From Alphaproteobacteria bacterium (GTDB lineage: Bacteria; Pseudomonadota; Alphaproteobacteria; Thalassobaculales; Thalassobaculaceae), in NCBI GenBank assembly GCA_024742605.1, contig JANSYC010000021.1, forward strand, positions 1-58,474: a stretch of 58,474 bases of DNA, written 5' to 3'. Positions within the stretch are counted from its first letter, which is position 1, and every line of letters begins with the position of its first letter. A model generated the notes under the pieces. It was not told where the DNA came from. It did no database searches and saw nothing but the letters and a program-made list of their open reading frames with translations. Shown here piece after piece: positions 9,167 through 15,696 of the stretch. The position numbers were made by a program, and so were the translations under genes.

Positions 9167-9979
9167 TCATTTTCCGACGAAGCTCGGCTTGTCCTTCGCC
9201 AGGAAAGCGGTGTAGCCGCGCTTGAAATCCTCGGTGTCGAAAGCCTTGAATCCCTCCGCCCGCTCGGCCTCGCCCAGAGGCTCCGGGTTCAGCAGGCGAT
9301 AGACGAAGCTCTTGTGCCAGCGGGCGGTGAGCGGCGCGCCCTCGGCAATCTTGGCCGCCCAGTCATGGGTGGCCGCCTCGACCTGATCGTCGGCCACCAC
9401 CTTGTTGACGATACCGTGATGGTAGGCCTCCTGTGCCCCCAGCAGGTCTCCCACCAGCAGAATCTGCAGCATGGCGTTGGCGCCGTATTTCTTGACCTGA
9501 AACTCGAGCTCCTCGCAGGATTCGACCAGACCCAGGCGTTTCACCGGCACACCGAACCGGCTGCTCTCCCCGCAGACCCGCAGATCGCACAGGGTGGCGA
9601 GGCCGAAACCACCGCCGACACACAGGCCCTCGATCAGCGCAATCGTGGGATGACGGCAATTGACCACCGCATTCCCGGCAGGGGTCGAAACGTCGGCATA
9701 GGCCCGTGCCGCGTCGCTGTCCTTGCGCACGGTCTCGAACTCGGAAATATCCGCACCCGCCGCGAAGGCCTTGCCGCCGGCCCCGCGCACGATCACGCAG
9801 CGCAGCTCCGCATCCGCATCCAGCGCGGTGAACACCTTATGCAACGCCTGGAACACGCCAAGATTCATCGCGTTGTGTTTTGCCGGCCGGTTCAGCCAGA
9901 CGGTAGCGATCCGGTCCCGGATCTCGACCAGAACGTCCTCTGTCCCGGACAGGTCCGAAGTCCCTGTTGCGTCGCTCAT
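9167..9979 (-). CDS. Enoyl-CoA hydratase/isomerase family protein
   Basis: Crotonase-fold enzyme of 270 residues, in which the oxyanion-hole segments FAAGADISEF and GLCVGGGFGLATLCDLRV are clear. The start is the ATG at 9979, which overlaps the CoA-transferase stop by four bases (ATGA). The much longer open frame upstream of this ATG is only the shadow of that gene. Glu residues equivalent to the hydratase pair appear in the region around VKRLGLVESCEELEF, though the first one is not in the canonical position, so isomerase or hydrolase activity is possible. The CaiB-type transferase and this enzyme together resemble the caiB/caiD layout. Carnitine use is therefore one hypothesis, but caiC, caiA and caiT are absent here. 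Confidence 0.85.
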   Translation of the reverse strand: MSDATGTSDLSGTEDVLVEIRDRIATVWLNRPAKHNAMNLGVFQALHKVFTALDADAELRCVIVRGAGGKAFAAGADISEFETVRKDSDAARAYADVSTPAGNAVVNCRHPTIALIEGLCVGGGFGLATLCDLRVCGESSRFGVPVKRLGLVESCEELEFQVKKYGANAMLQILLVGDLLGAQEAYHHGIVNKVVADDQVEAATHDWAAKIAEGAPLTARWHKSFVYRLLNPEPLGEAERAEGFKAFDTEDFKRGYTAFLAKDKPSFVGK

Positions 9980-11214
9980 TCCGCGGCCTCCTTGCCCGGC
10001 AGTTCCCCGAGATGGGCGGCACCGTCGCGGCCCATCTCGGCGATGTCGTCGTCCGAATAGCCGAGCTCCCGCAGGACCTCGGCGGTGTGCTGTCCGAAGA
10101 TTGGGGCGGGTGCCGCGACCCGGCCCGGCGTTCCCTCGAATTTGATCGGCAGCCCGATGGTCTGGACTTCTCCCGCCACCGGGTGGTCTACAGTCGGCAC
10201 CATGTGCCGGGCGGCGGTCTGCGGGTCGTTGTGCATCTGGATCACGTCCAGGATCGGGCCGGCGGGAATTCCCGCCTCCTCCAGCACACCCAGCCAGTGG
10301 GCGCAGCTCTGGGTCTCGAACCGGGCGTTCAGCTCGGCTTCCAGGGCCTTCAGGTTGGCGAGCCGGTCGCCGTTGGTCCGAAAGCGCGGGTCGTCCGCAA
10401 GCTGCGGCGCCCCGATCAGGCCCAGCATCTTCTCCCAGAACACCTTTCCGTTGGCACCGATATTGATGTAGCCGTCCGTGCACTTCACAGCCTGATAGGG
10501 CGCGTTCAGCGGATGGGCCGAGCCCATGGCGCGCGGGGCTACGCCGGTGGCGAAGGCGATGGCGGATTGCCAATAGGTGTGGGTGATCCCGGCCTCGAAC
10601 AGCGAGGTGTCGAGGCGCTGACCCTCCCCGGTCTTGATCCGGTGCGAATAGGCGGCGCAGATTCCTAAGGCCAGCAGCAGACCAGCCGTGATGTCGCACA
10701 TGGGCGCGCCGACCTTGACCGGCGGGCCGTCGGGCCGCTCACCGGTGATGCTCATCAGCCCGCTCATCCCCTGAGCGATCAGATCGAATCCGCCGCGCTT
10801 GGCATAGGGACCCGACCGGCCGAACCCGGAGATCGAGGCGTAGATCAGCCCAGGATTGGACTCCTTCAACGTGTCGTAGCCGAGGCCCAGCCGCTCCATC
10901 ACGCCGGGCCGGAAGTTCTCGGTCACCACATCGGCTTTCCCGATCAGCTTGCGCAGGGCGGCGACCCCCTTCTCGGTCTTCAGGTCCAGGACGACGCCGC
11001 GCTTGTTGCGGTTCATCATCATGAAGGCCGCCGGCTCGCCTTTGATCTCCGGCGGAACCGAGCGCCGGCTGTCGTCGCCACCCGCGATCTTCTCGATCTT
11101 GATCACATCGGCGCCCATATCCGCCAGCATCAGCCCGCAGGTCGGCCCCGCCATGTGATGGCACAGCTCGATCACCGTCATCCCGGCCAATGGCCCGAAC
11201 CCCGAATTCGCCAT
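9976..11214 (-). CDS. CaiB/BaiF (class III) CoA-transferase
   Basis: Class III CoA-transferase of 412 residues, normal for the family. Family features are the N-terminal IELCHHMAGPTCGLMLADMGADVIKIEK block, the RNKRGVVLDLK strand, NFRPGVMERLGLGY, and GAPMCDITAGLLLALG, which carries the probable catalytic Asp. It transfers CoA between carboxylates through a mixed anhydride. I chose the ATG at 11214 because GGGAGG sits six bases before it; an ATG at 11220 is directly attached to that site and is less likely. It is first in a two-gene unit with an enoyl-CoA hydratase (4-base overlap). The exact acyl group is unknown. Confidence 0.88.
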   Translation of the reverse strand: MANSGFGPLAGMTVIELCHHMAGPTCGLMLADMGADVIKIEKIAGGDDSRRSVPPEIKGEPAAFMMMNRNKRGVVLDLKTEKGVAALRKLIGKADVVTENFRPGVMERLGLGYDTLKESNPGLIYASISGFGRSGPYAKRGGFDLIAQGMSGLMSITGERPDGPPVKVGAPMCDITAGLLLALGICAAYSHRIKTGEGQRLDTSLFEAGITHTYWQSAIAFATGVAPRAMGSAHPLNAPYQAVKCTDGYINIGANGKVFWEKMLGLIGAPQLADDPRFRTNGDRLANLKALEAELNARFETQSCAHWLGVLEEAGIPAGPILDVIQMHNDPQTAARHMVPTVDHPVAGEVQTIGLPIKFEGTPGRVAAPAPIFGQHTAEVLRELGYSDDDIAEMGRDGAAHLGELPGKEAAE

Positions 11215-11402
11215 CGTCATCCTCCCAGATCGCTCGGTTTCACCGCTTTTCGCTATTTTGCCCATGGGGAGCGGCGCGAGGTCAACCGGCGCGGAACCGG
11301 AACCGTCTCGCCCCAATTCGGGTACACCATCCCGAGGTTGACCCGGGCGCGGGAATGGCGACGATCCAGGGTCTCATCACCCCTGCCTTGGAGCCGCCCG
11401 CC

Positions 11403-12452
11403 ATGACCTCGTCCACCCTGCCCCGTATCGCCGTGCTCGCTCTCGGCGGCACCATCGCCATGGTCGAAGGGGATCAGGGCGGCGTCCGGCCCGGTCTGAG
11501 CGCCGATGATCTGGTCGCAGCGGTCCGCGGACTGGACGAGATCGCCACCCTGCGGGCCGAGACGATCAGCACGATCGGCAGCTCCGACCTGCGGATCGAG
11601 ACTGTAATCGCGGTCGCAAAGCGCATTCGGGCCTTGACGGAGAGCGGAGAGATCGACGGCGCCGTTGTCACCCAGGGCACCGACACGCTGGAGGAAAGCG
11701 CCTTCCTGCTGGACCTGCTGCTCGACAGCGCCATCCCGGTTGTGGTGTCGGGCGCCATGCGGAACCCCCTGTCGGTCAGCCATGACGGACCGGGCAATCT
11801 GCTGGCCGCCGTGCGGACGGTTGCCGATGCGGACGTGCGGGCACGCAGCCGGGACCTGGGCGTGCTGGTGGTGCTGCTGGATACAATTCATGCCGCGATC
11901 GACGTCGCCAAAGCCGACACCGCTCGCATCGACGCGTTCCACAGCCGCTTGGCGGGTCCGGTCGGCGTCCTGGTCGAGGATAGGGTGCGGATGATTGGAA
12001 CCCCGAATCTGACGCACAAGCGCGCCTTCCAGACCGCTGTGGCGAGTGCCCCGCGCGACTGGCTCGATGCCAGGGTTGCGGTGGCGCTGCTGACCCTCGG
12101 GATCGGCGAGAGCGGCGGGTTGATCTCGGCCCTGGCGGCGGATCCGGAAACGTTCGGCTATTCCGGGCTGGTGATCGGCGCCATGGGCGGCGGCCATGTC
12201 CCCAGTTGGCTGGTTGAGCCCGTGGAGGCACTGGCGGCTCGGATGCCGGTGGTGATGGCGGGCCGGATTCAGCAAGGCTACCTCCTCCAGAAGACCTATG
12301 AGCGCGCCGGCTCAGAACTCGATCTGGCAAGCCGCGGCGTGCGCTCGGCAGGCCGGCTGCCGCCGCTGAAGGCCCGAGCGCTGCTGACGCTCCTGCTGAT
12401 GGCCGAGCTCGACGCGGGGGCGATGGCGGAGGTCTGGGAGACGCTCAACTGA
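11403..12452 (+). CDS. L-asparaginase family protein
   Basis: Asparaginase/glutaminase of the bacterial type I/II family, 349 residues from the ATG at 11403; a GGAG site lies eight bases upstream. Both catalytic threonines are in place: Thr17 in LALGGTIAM and Thr90 in the TQGTDTLEE motif, followed by SGAMRNPLSVSHDGPGNL. It deaminates asparagine to aspartate and ammonia. No signal peptide is visible when this start is used, so a cytoplasmic (type I-like) role is likely. The final third (GAMGGGHVPSWLVEPVEALA) matches the small C-terminal domain of the family. The gene stands alone, 188 bases from the divergent CoA-transferase. Confidence 0.9.
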   Translation: MTSSTLPRIAVLALGGTIAMVEGDQGGVRPGLSADDLVAAVRGLDEIATLRAETISTIGSSDLRIETVIAVAKRIRALTESGEIDGAVVTQGTDTLEESAFLLDLLLDSAIPVVVSGAMRNPLSVSHDGPGNLLAAVRTVADADVRARSRDLGVLVVLLDTIHAAIDVAKADTARIDAFHSRLAGPVGVLVEDRVRMIGTPNLTHKRAFQTAVASAPRDWLDARVAVALLTLGIGESGGLISALAADPETFGYSGLVIGAMGGGHVPSWLVEPVEALAARMPVVMAGRIQQGYLLQKTYERAGSELDLASRGVRSAGRLPPLKARALLTLLLMAELDAGAMAEVWETLN

Positions 12453-12547
12453 TCGATTGGGTGCCGATCCCGTCACGGGATCTTGTTTTCCGATGAGGGA
12501 CTGCGGCCCGTAGAGTTTCCGCACACGTCACTCATGGGAGATTTGAG

Positions 12548-13033
12548 ATGGGTTTGCGCCTGACAGGCTTGGCCATGCTGTTCGTTCTGATGTTCGGATC
12601 TGCCGATCCCCTTCAGGCCGAAAACCCCACACCCTATTCCGGCACCCAGGTGATCGAGACCGGCAAGCCGTTTCTGCCCTATGTCGAGGCGCTGACCGCT
12701 TCGGTCAAATCGAATAATTTTGGCATTATCGGCTTGGCCTGCGCGACATGTGCCATCAAGGCTAAGTTCGGTGAGGAGATCCCCGGCAATCGGGTGTTCC
12801 TGATCTTCCGCCCCGATTTCGCCCGCCGGATGCTGGCCGCCAGCACCGCCGCCGGGATCGAGGCGCCGATCCGGCTCTACGTCACCGAAACGCCCGAGGG
12901 CTCGGCGACCGTCACCTATCGCCTGCCCAGTCATGTGTTCGGAGCCTATGAGGTTGCCGCCTTGACGGAGATGGGTGAGGAGCTGGACCGGTTGGTTGCC
13001 CAGGTGCTTGCCGACGCGGTCGCCGGGAGCTAG
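12548..13033 (+). CDS. Exported DUF302 domain protein
   Basis: Small secreted protein of 161 residues. The first 24 residues are a clear Sec signal peptide (hydrophobic LTGLAMLFVLMFGSAD, cleavage near PLQA-EN). The rest matches the DUF302 fold: GIIGLACATCAIKAKFG, a RVFLIFRPDFARRMLAAS strand-helix unit, and an APIRLYVTE...TYRLPS segment. A CxxC pair (CATC) sits in the domain and could bind metal or carry sulfur. The next gene, 8 bases downstream, is a YeeE/YedE-type transporter, and DUF302 proteins are known to occur beside sulfur-handling genes, so a periplasmic partner role in sulfur uptake is a reasonable inference. GGGAGA just before the ATG is the ribosome-binding site. Confidence 0.8.
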   Translation: MGLRLTGLAMLFVLMFGSADPLQAENPTPYSGTQVIETGKPFLPYVEALTASVKSNNFGIIGLACATCAIKAKFGEEIPGNRVFLIFRPDFARRMLAASTAAGIEAPIRLYVTETPEGSATVTYRLPSHVFGAYEVAALTEMGEELDRLVAQVLADAVAGS

Positions 13034-13041
13034 GCCGGGAC

Positions 13042-14226
13042 ATGTCCTTGGCTCCGCCCTCCGGTTCGGTCGCAACCGATCTTCCGATTCAACGGCTGCT
13101 ACTCGGGGTTCTCGGGGCCCTCACCCTGGCGCTCTGGGGACATCTGGCCACGCAATCGGTCACTCAGGCCCTGCTTCTGCCGATCGGGATTGGACTCGGG
13201 ATCTCGCTCTATCATGCCAGATTCGGCTTCACTTCGGCCTATCGCCGGGCAATGGCCGAAAAGGATATGACCGGTCTGGTCGCGCAGGCTTTCATGCTGA
13301 CCGTCGCCATGAGCCTGTTCGCTCCGGTTCTGTCGGCGGGGGAGATCTTCGGGCACTCGGCGGGTGGTGCGGTGGCGCCGGTAGATACCGCCATGCTGAT
13401 CGGCGCTTTCGTCTTCGGGATCGGCATGCAACTCGGCGGGGGCTGCGCGTCCGGCACGTTGTTCACGGTCGGCGGGGGCAATATCCGGATGATGGTGACC
13501 TTGGTGTTCTTCTGCCTCGGATGCTGGCTGGCCACCCTGAACATGGCCGAATGGCGCACCCTGCCGAGCCTGGGGGCGGTCTCCCTCGGACGAGAGATCG
13601 GCTACGGACCGGCGGTCGCCTTTCAGATTGCGGCCCTGGGATTGATCCTGATCGGACTGTGGCGGACCGGCGCCCGGATCCGAGGGCCGTTGTGGCAGAG
13701 CGGGTTCACCTGGCGGCGGGCGATCCGGGGCCCGTGGCCGCTGCTGCTGGGCGCCGTCGGGCTGGCGGGGCTGAACTTCGCGATCCTTGCCGTGGCGGGT
13801 CATCCCTGGGGCGTGACCTGGGGCTATACGATTTGGGCGGGTAAGGTTGCGGTGGCTCTCGGATGGGATCCGGCGAGCTCAGCCTACTGGGCGACGTCCT
13901 GGCGGGCTGGGGCGCTCGACGCCTCGATCCTGTCCGATCACAGCTCCCTCACCAATATCGGCATCCTGATCGGCGCCGCGATGGCGGGCTCTCTGGCCGG
14001 CAAGGTGCATCCAAATTGGCGGATACCCCTGAGATCCCTGATCGCGGCGGTTCTGGGCGGTCTGATGATGGGGTACGGCGCGCGATTGGCCTATGGCTGC
14101 AATATCGGTGCATTCTTCTCAGGGGTGGCCTCCACCAGCCTTCATGGCTGGGCCTGGATCGTGATGGCGATGGCCGGATGCTGGATCGGCATCCGCTTGC
14201 GACCGGTCTTCCAGCTGAAGGGCTGA
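13042..14226 (+). CDS. YeeE/YedE-family sulfur (thiosulfate-type) transporter
   Basis: Polytopic membrane protein of 394 residues in the YeeE/YedE family, whose studied members (TsuA) import thiosulfate. Two internally similar halves each hold a Gly/Cys motif facing the pore: GIGMQLGGGCASGTLF in the first half and GYGARLAYGCNIGAF, with a preceding GGLMM, in the second. Those cysteines are the residues known to relay thiosulfate. The fusion of two half-repeats in one chain corresponds to the long form of the family. It starts 8 bases after the DUF302 gene, so they are cotranscribed. A metallo-beta-lactamase-fold protein follows after 143 bases. Confidence 0.85.
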   Translation: MSLAPPSGSVATDLPIQRLLLGVLGALTLALWGHLATQSVTQALLLPIGIGLGISLYHARFGFTSAYRRAMAEKDMTGLVAQAFMLTVAMSLFAPVLSAGEIFGHSAGGAVAPVDTAMLIGAFVFGIGMQLGGGCASGTLFTVGGGNIRMMVTLVFFCLGCWLATLNMAEWRTLPSLGAVSLGREIGYGPAVAFQIAALGLILIGLWRTGARIRGPLWQSGFTWRRAIRGPWPLLLGAVGLAGLNFAILAVAGHPWGVTWGYTIWAGKVAVALGWDPASSAYWATSWRAGALDASILSDHSSLTNIGILIGAAMAGSLAGKVHPNWRIPLRSLIAAVLGGLMMGYGARLAYGCNIGAFFSGVASTSLHGWAWIVMAMAGCWIGIRLRPVFQLKG

Positions 14227-14369
14227 TCTTCAATCTTCCGTGAAGGGCCCTGTCCGCAAGCGCTTCGATCTTTGACTTCTCCGAACCGCGCATCACATTA
14301 GCGCCACGCCGAGCGAATGCGCACGGCTCCGCTGCCGATATCGCCTGGAACCACTAAGGGAGCAAACTC

Positions 14370-15353
14370 ATGGTCCAGATCAGCCGTCGCGCCGCCCTCG
14401 CGGGCGTCACCGCCACCTCCGCTCTTGCCCTGACGGGCGGGTTTGGACTCTCTCAGCCGGCGCAGGCCGCCGCTCCGATGAAGGGCCCGCTGCGCCCGTC
14501 CGTCTATCGGTTCAAGCTTGGCGGTTTCGAGGTCGCTACTGTTTTCGACGGTTCGATCCAGCTGGACGGTCCACATCCGATCTTCGGCCAGGATCAGGAG
14601 GCCGCCGATGTGCAGACCCTGCTGGAGGCCAATCTGCTGCCGACCGAGCGTTTTGAGATCGGGTTCACGCCCACGATCGTGAACACCGGCAACGAACTGG
14701 TCCTTTTCGACGCCGGCAACGGGGCCGGACGGCGCCCGGATGCGGGCTCGCTCCGGGCCCGTCTGACCGAAGCCGGGTATCCGCCGGAATCGATCGACGT
14801 GGTGGTGCTGACCCATTTCCATCCCGACCATATCGGTGGCCTGATGGAGGACGGCAGCCCCGCCTTCCCGAATGCCCGCTACGTCACCAGTTCGACCGAA
14901 TACGATTTCTGGTCGCCGGAGGAAAAAGCCTCGGGACCAACCGAGCGGGTCGGCAAGCTGGTGCAGGCCAACGTGGTGCCGTTCGCCGACAAAATGAGCT
15001 TCATCGGCGATGGAGACCAGGTGGTCTCGGGGATCACCGGGCTGGCCGCCAATGGCCATACGCCGGGGCATATGGTGTTCCACCTGGAGAGTGAGGGCAA
15101 ACGGTTCGCCATCACCGCCGACACCGCCAACCATTTCATCGTGTCGCTGCAGAAGCCGGACTGGCATGTGCGGTTCGACATGGACAAGGCCGCCGCCGCC
15201 AAGGCCAGGCGGGACGTCTTCGGCATGCTGGCCGCCGACAAGATCCCGTTCGCCGGCTATCACATGCCGTTCCCTTCGGTCGGCTTTGTGGAGCCGCTTG
15301 CGGGCGGCGGCTTCCGGTACGTTCCGGCCAGCTACCAGCTCGATCTCGGGTGA
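14370..15353 (+). CDS. Tat-exported metallo-beta-lactamase-fold hydrolase
   Basis: Metal-dependent hydrolase of 327 residues. Residues 1-34 are a signal peptide with the twin-arginine pattern ISRRAALAG followed by a hydrophobic stretch and an AQAA cleavage site, so it should be folded before export to the periplasm. The dinuclear metal site is seen as THFHPDHIGG at residues 148-157, ANGHTPGH further on, and TADTANH. The overall pattern is that of the quorum-quenching/AHL-lactonase-like and sulfatase-like subgroup rather than persulfide dioxygenases. It follows the DUF302 and YeeE genes on the same strand. If they act together, a periplasmic sulfur-compound hydrolase is possible, but this is inference. 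Confidence 0.85.
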   Translation: MVQISRRAALAGVTATSALALTGGFGLSQPAQAAAPMKGPLRPSVYRFKLGGFEVATVFDGSIQLDGPHPIFGQDQEAADVQTLLEANLLPTERFEIGFTPTIVNTGNELVLFDAGNGAGRRPDAGSLRARLTEAGYPPESIDVVVLTHFHPDHIGGLMEDGSPAFPNARYVTSSTEYDFWSPEEKASGPTERVGKLVQANVVPFADKMSFIGDGDQVVSGITGLAANGHTPGHMVFHLESEGKRFAITADTANHFIVSLQKPDWHVRFDMDKAAAAKARRDVFGMLAADKIPFAGYHMPFPSVGFVEPLAGGGFRYVPASYQLDLG

Positions 15354-15370
15354 GCCTCGCGATCTAGTTG

Positions 15371-15411
15371 CTTCGGGCGGGGGTGGCGCGGGTCGCGACC
15401 TCCGCCCGAAG
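15371..15411 (+). terminator. Nested palindromic stem-loop after the MBL-fold gene
   Basis: CTTCGGGCGG and CCGCCCGAAG form a perfect 10-bp stem, and the loop itself holds the self-complementary GGTCGCGACC. It begins 17 bases after the hydrolase stop. No T run follows, so it may be a transcript-end stabiliser or a factor-assisted terminator that separates this gene from the riboswitch leader. Confidence 0.45.
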
Positions 15412-15433
15412 AGATCCGCCAACCAGCATCCGC

Positions 15434-15462
15434 TTGACAGGGCGGGTCGAACATCGCACTTT
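15434..15462 (+). promoter_or_regulatory. Probable promoter of the SAM riboswitch leader
   Basis: TTGACA is a perfect -35 hexamer at 15434-15439. A 17-base spacer leads to CACTTT at 15457-15462, a weak -10. The predicted start site (about 15467-15469) falls exactly at the first base of the SAM-II P1 stem, which supports the assignment despite the poor -10. Confidence 0.5.
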
Positions 15463-15465
15463 GGG

Positions 15466-15523
15466 CCAGCGCCGATTTGAAACCAGATTGCGGGCGCTTT
15501 ACAAATGCGGCTAAACGGAAGGT
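15466..15523 (+). ncRNA. SAM-II (SAM-alpha) riboswitch aptamer
   Basis: S-adenosylmethionine-binding pseudoknot aptamer. P1 is formed by AGCGCC at 15468-15473 and GGCGCT at 15493-15498. The conserved loop GATTTGAAACC, then GATTGC, and the 3' strand ACAAATGCGGCTAAACGG align almost base for base with the known SAM-II core (GAUUUAA, UUGC, AAAUG, GCUAAA). The pseudoknot is closed by TTGC with GCGG and by ACC at 15482-15484 with GGT at 15521-15523. The aptamer ends one base before an intrinsic terminator, so SAM binding probably controls transcription read-through into the DmdA-like gene. Identification rests on comparison with the family as I remember it. Confidence 0.9.
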
Positions 15524-15524
15524 G

Positions 15525-15557
15525 AAAACCGCCCGGCCGCGCCGAGGCGGTTTTTTT
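15525..15557 (+). terminator. Intrinsic terminator of the SAM-II riboswitch
   Basis: AAAACCGCC pairs with GGCGGTTTT around a 12-base loop and is followed by an unbroken run of seven T. It starts directly at the 3' edge of the SAM-II pseudoknot. The ACC/GGT closing pair of the aptamer and the stem base are adjacent, so the expression platform is very compact. Confidence 0.9.
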
Positions 15558-15598
15558 GTCCCGGTACGCGCATGATGACTGGCCTGGTCCACCTACGG

Positions 15599-15650
15599 AC
15601 CCCCGGTGATTTGAGGGGCAGCTTGCTCCGGGTAACCAAAAGCTAAAGCG
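15599..15650 (+). ncRNA. Second SAM-responsive aptamer candidate (SAM-V-like)
   Basis: A second pseudoknot with the SAM-II/SAM-V core lies between the terminator and the start codon. P1 is CCCGG at 15602-15606 with CCGGG at 15628-15632. The loop repeats the SAM-II signature GATTTGA, then GCTTGC. P2 is AGCTT at 15620-15624 with AAGCT at 15640-15644, leading into GCTAAAGCG, which matches the conserved GCUAAA of both classes. SAM-V aptamers are known from marine alphaproteobacteria and share the SAM-II binding core; a SAM-II then SAM-V tandem has been described there. The position 47 bases before the ATG favours control of translation. Alternatively it could be a degenerate second SAM-II copy. 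Confidence 0.72.
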
Positions 15651-15690
15651 TTTCGGTATCGACCGCCCCTCTGAGCAAGAGACGAGGGAG
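15613..15690 (+). promoter_or_regulatory. Competing pairings around the Shine-Dalgarno of the DmdA-like gene
   Basis: GAGGGGC inside the second aptamer (15613-15619) is perfectly complementary to GCCCCTC (15665-15671). The same CCCTC can instead pair with GAGGG of the Shine-Dalgarno (15684-15688). The two pairings exclude each other, which is the layout expected of a translational switch. Which state is SAM-bound cannot be decided from sequence. Confidence 0.5.
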
Positions 15691-15696
15691 TGAGCT

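Noticed and set aside
9980-10699. Long open frame joined upstream of the enoyl-CoA hydratase
   Set aside because: It lies out of phase over the CoA-transferase gene on the same strand and is rich in Arg, Pro and Gly, typical of a shadow frame in high-GC DNA.
15353-15696. Glycine riboswitch before a GcvT-family gene
   Set aside because: Expected by gene family, but the leader bases match the SAM-II core, not the glycine aptamer.
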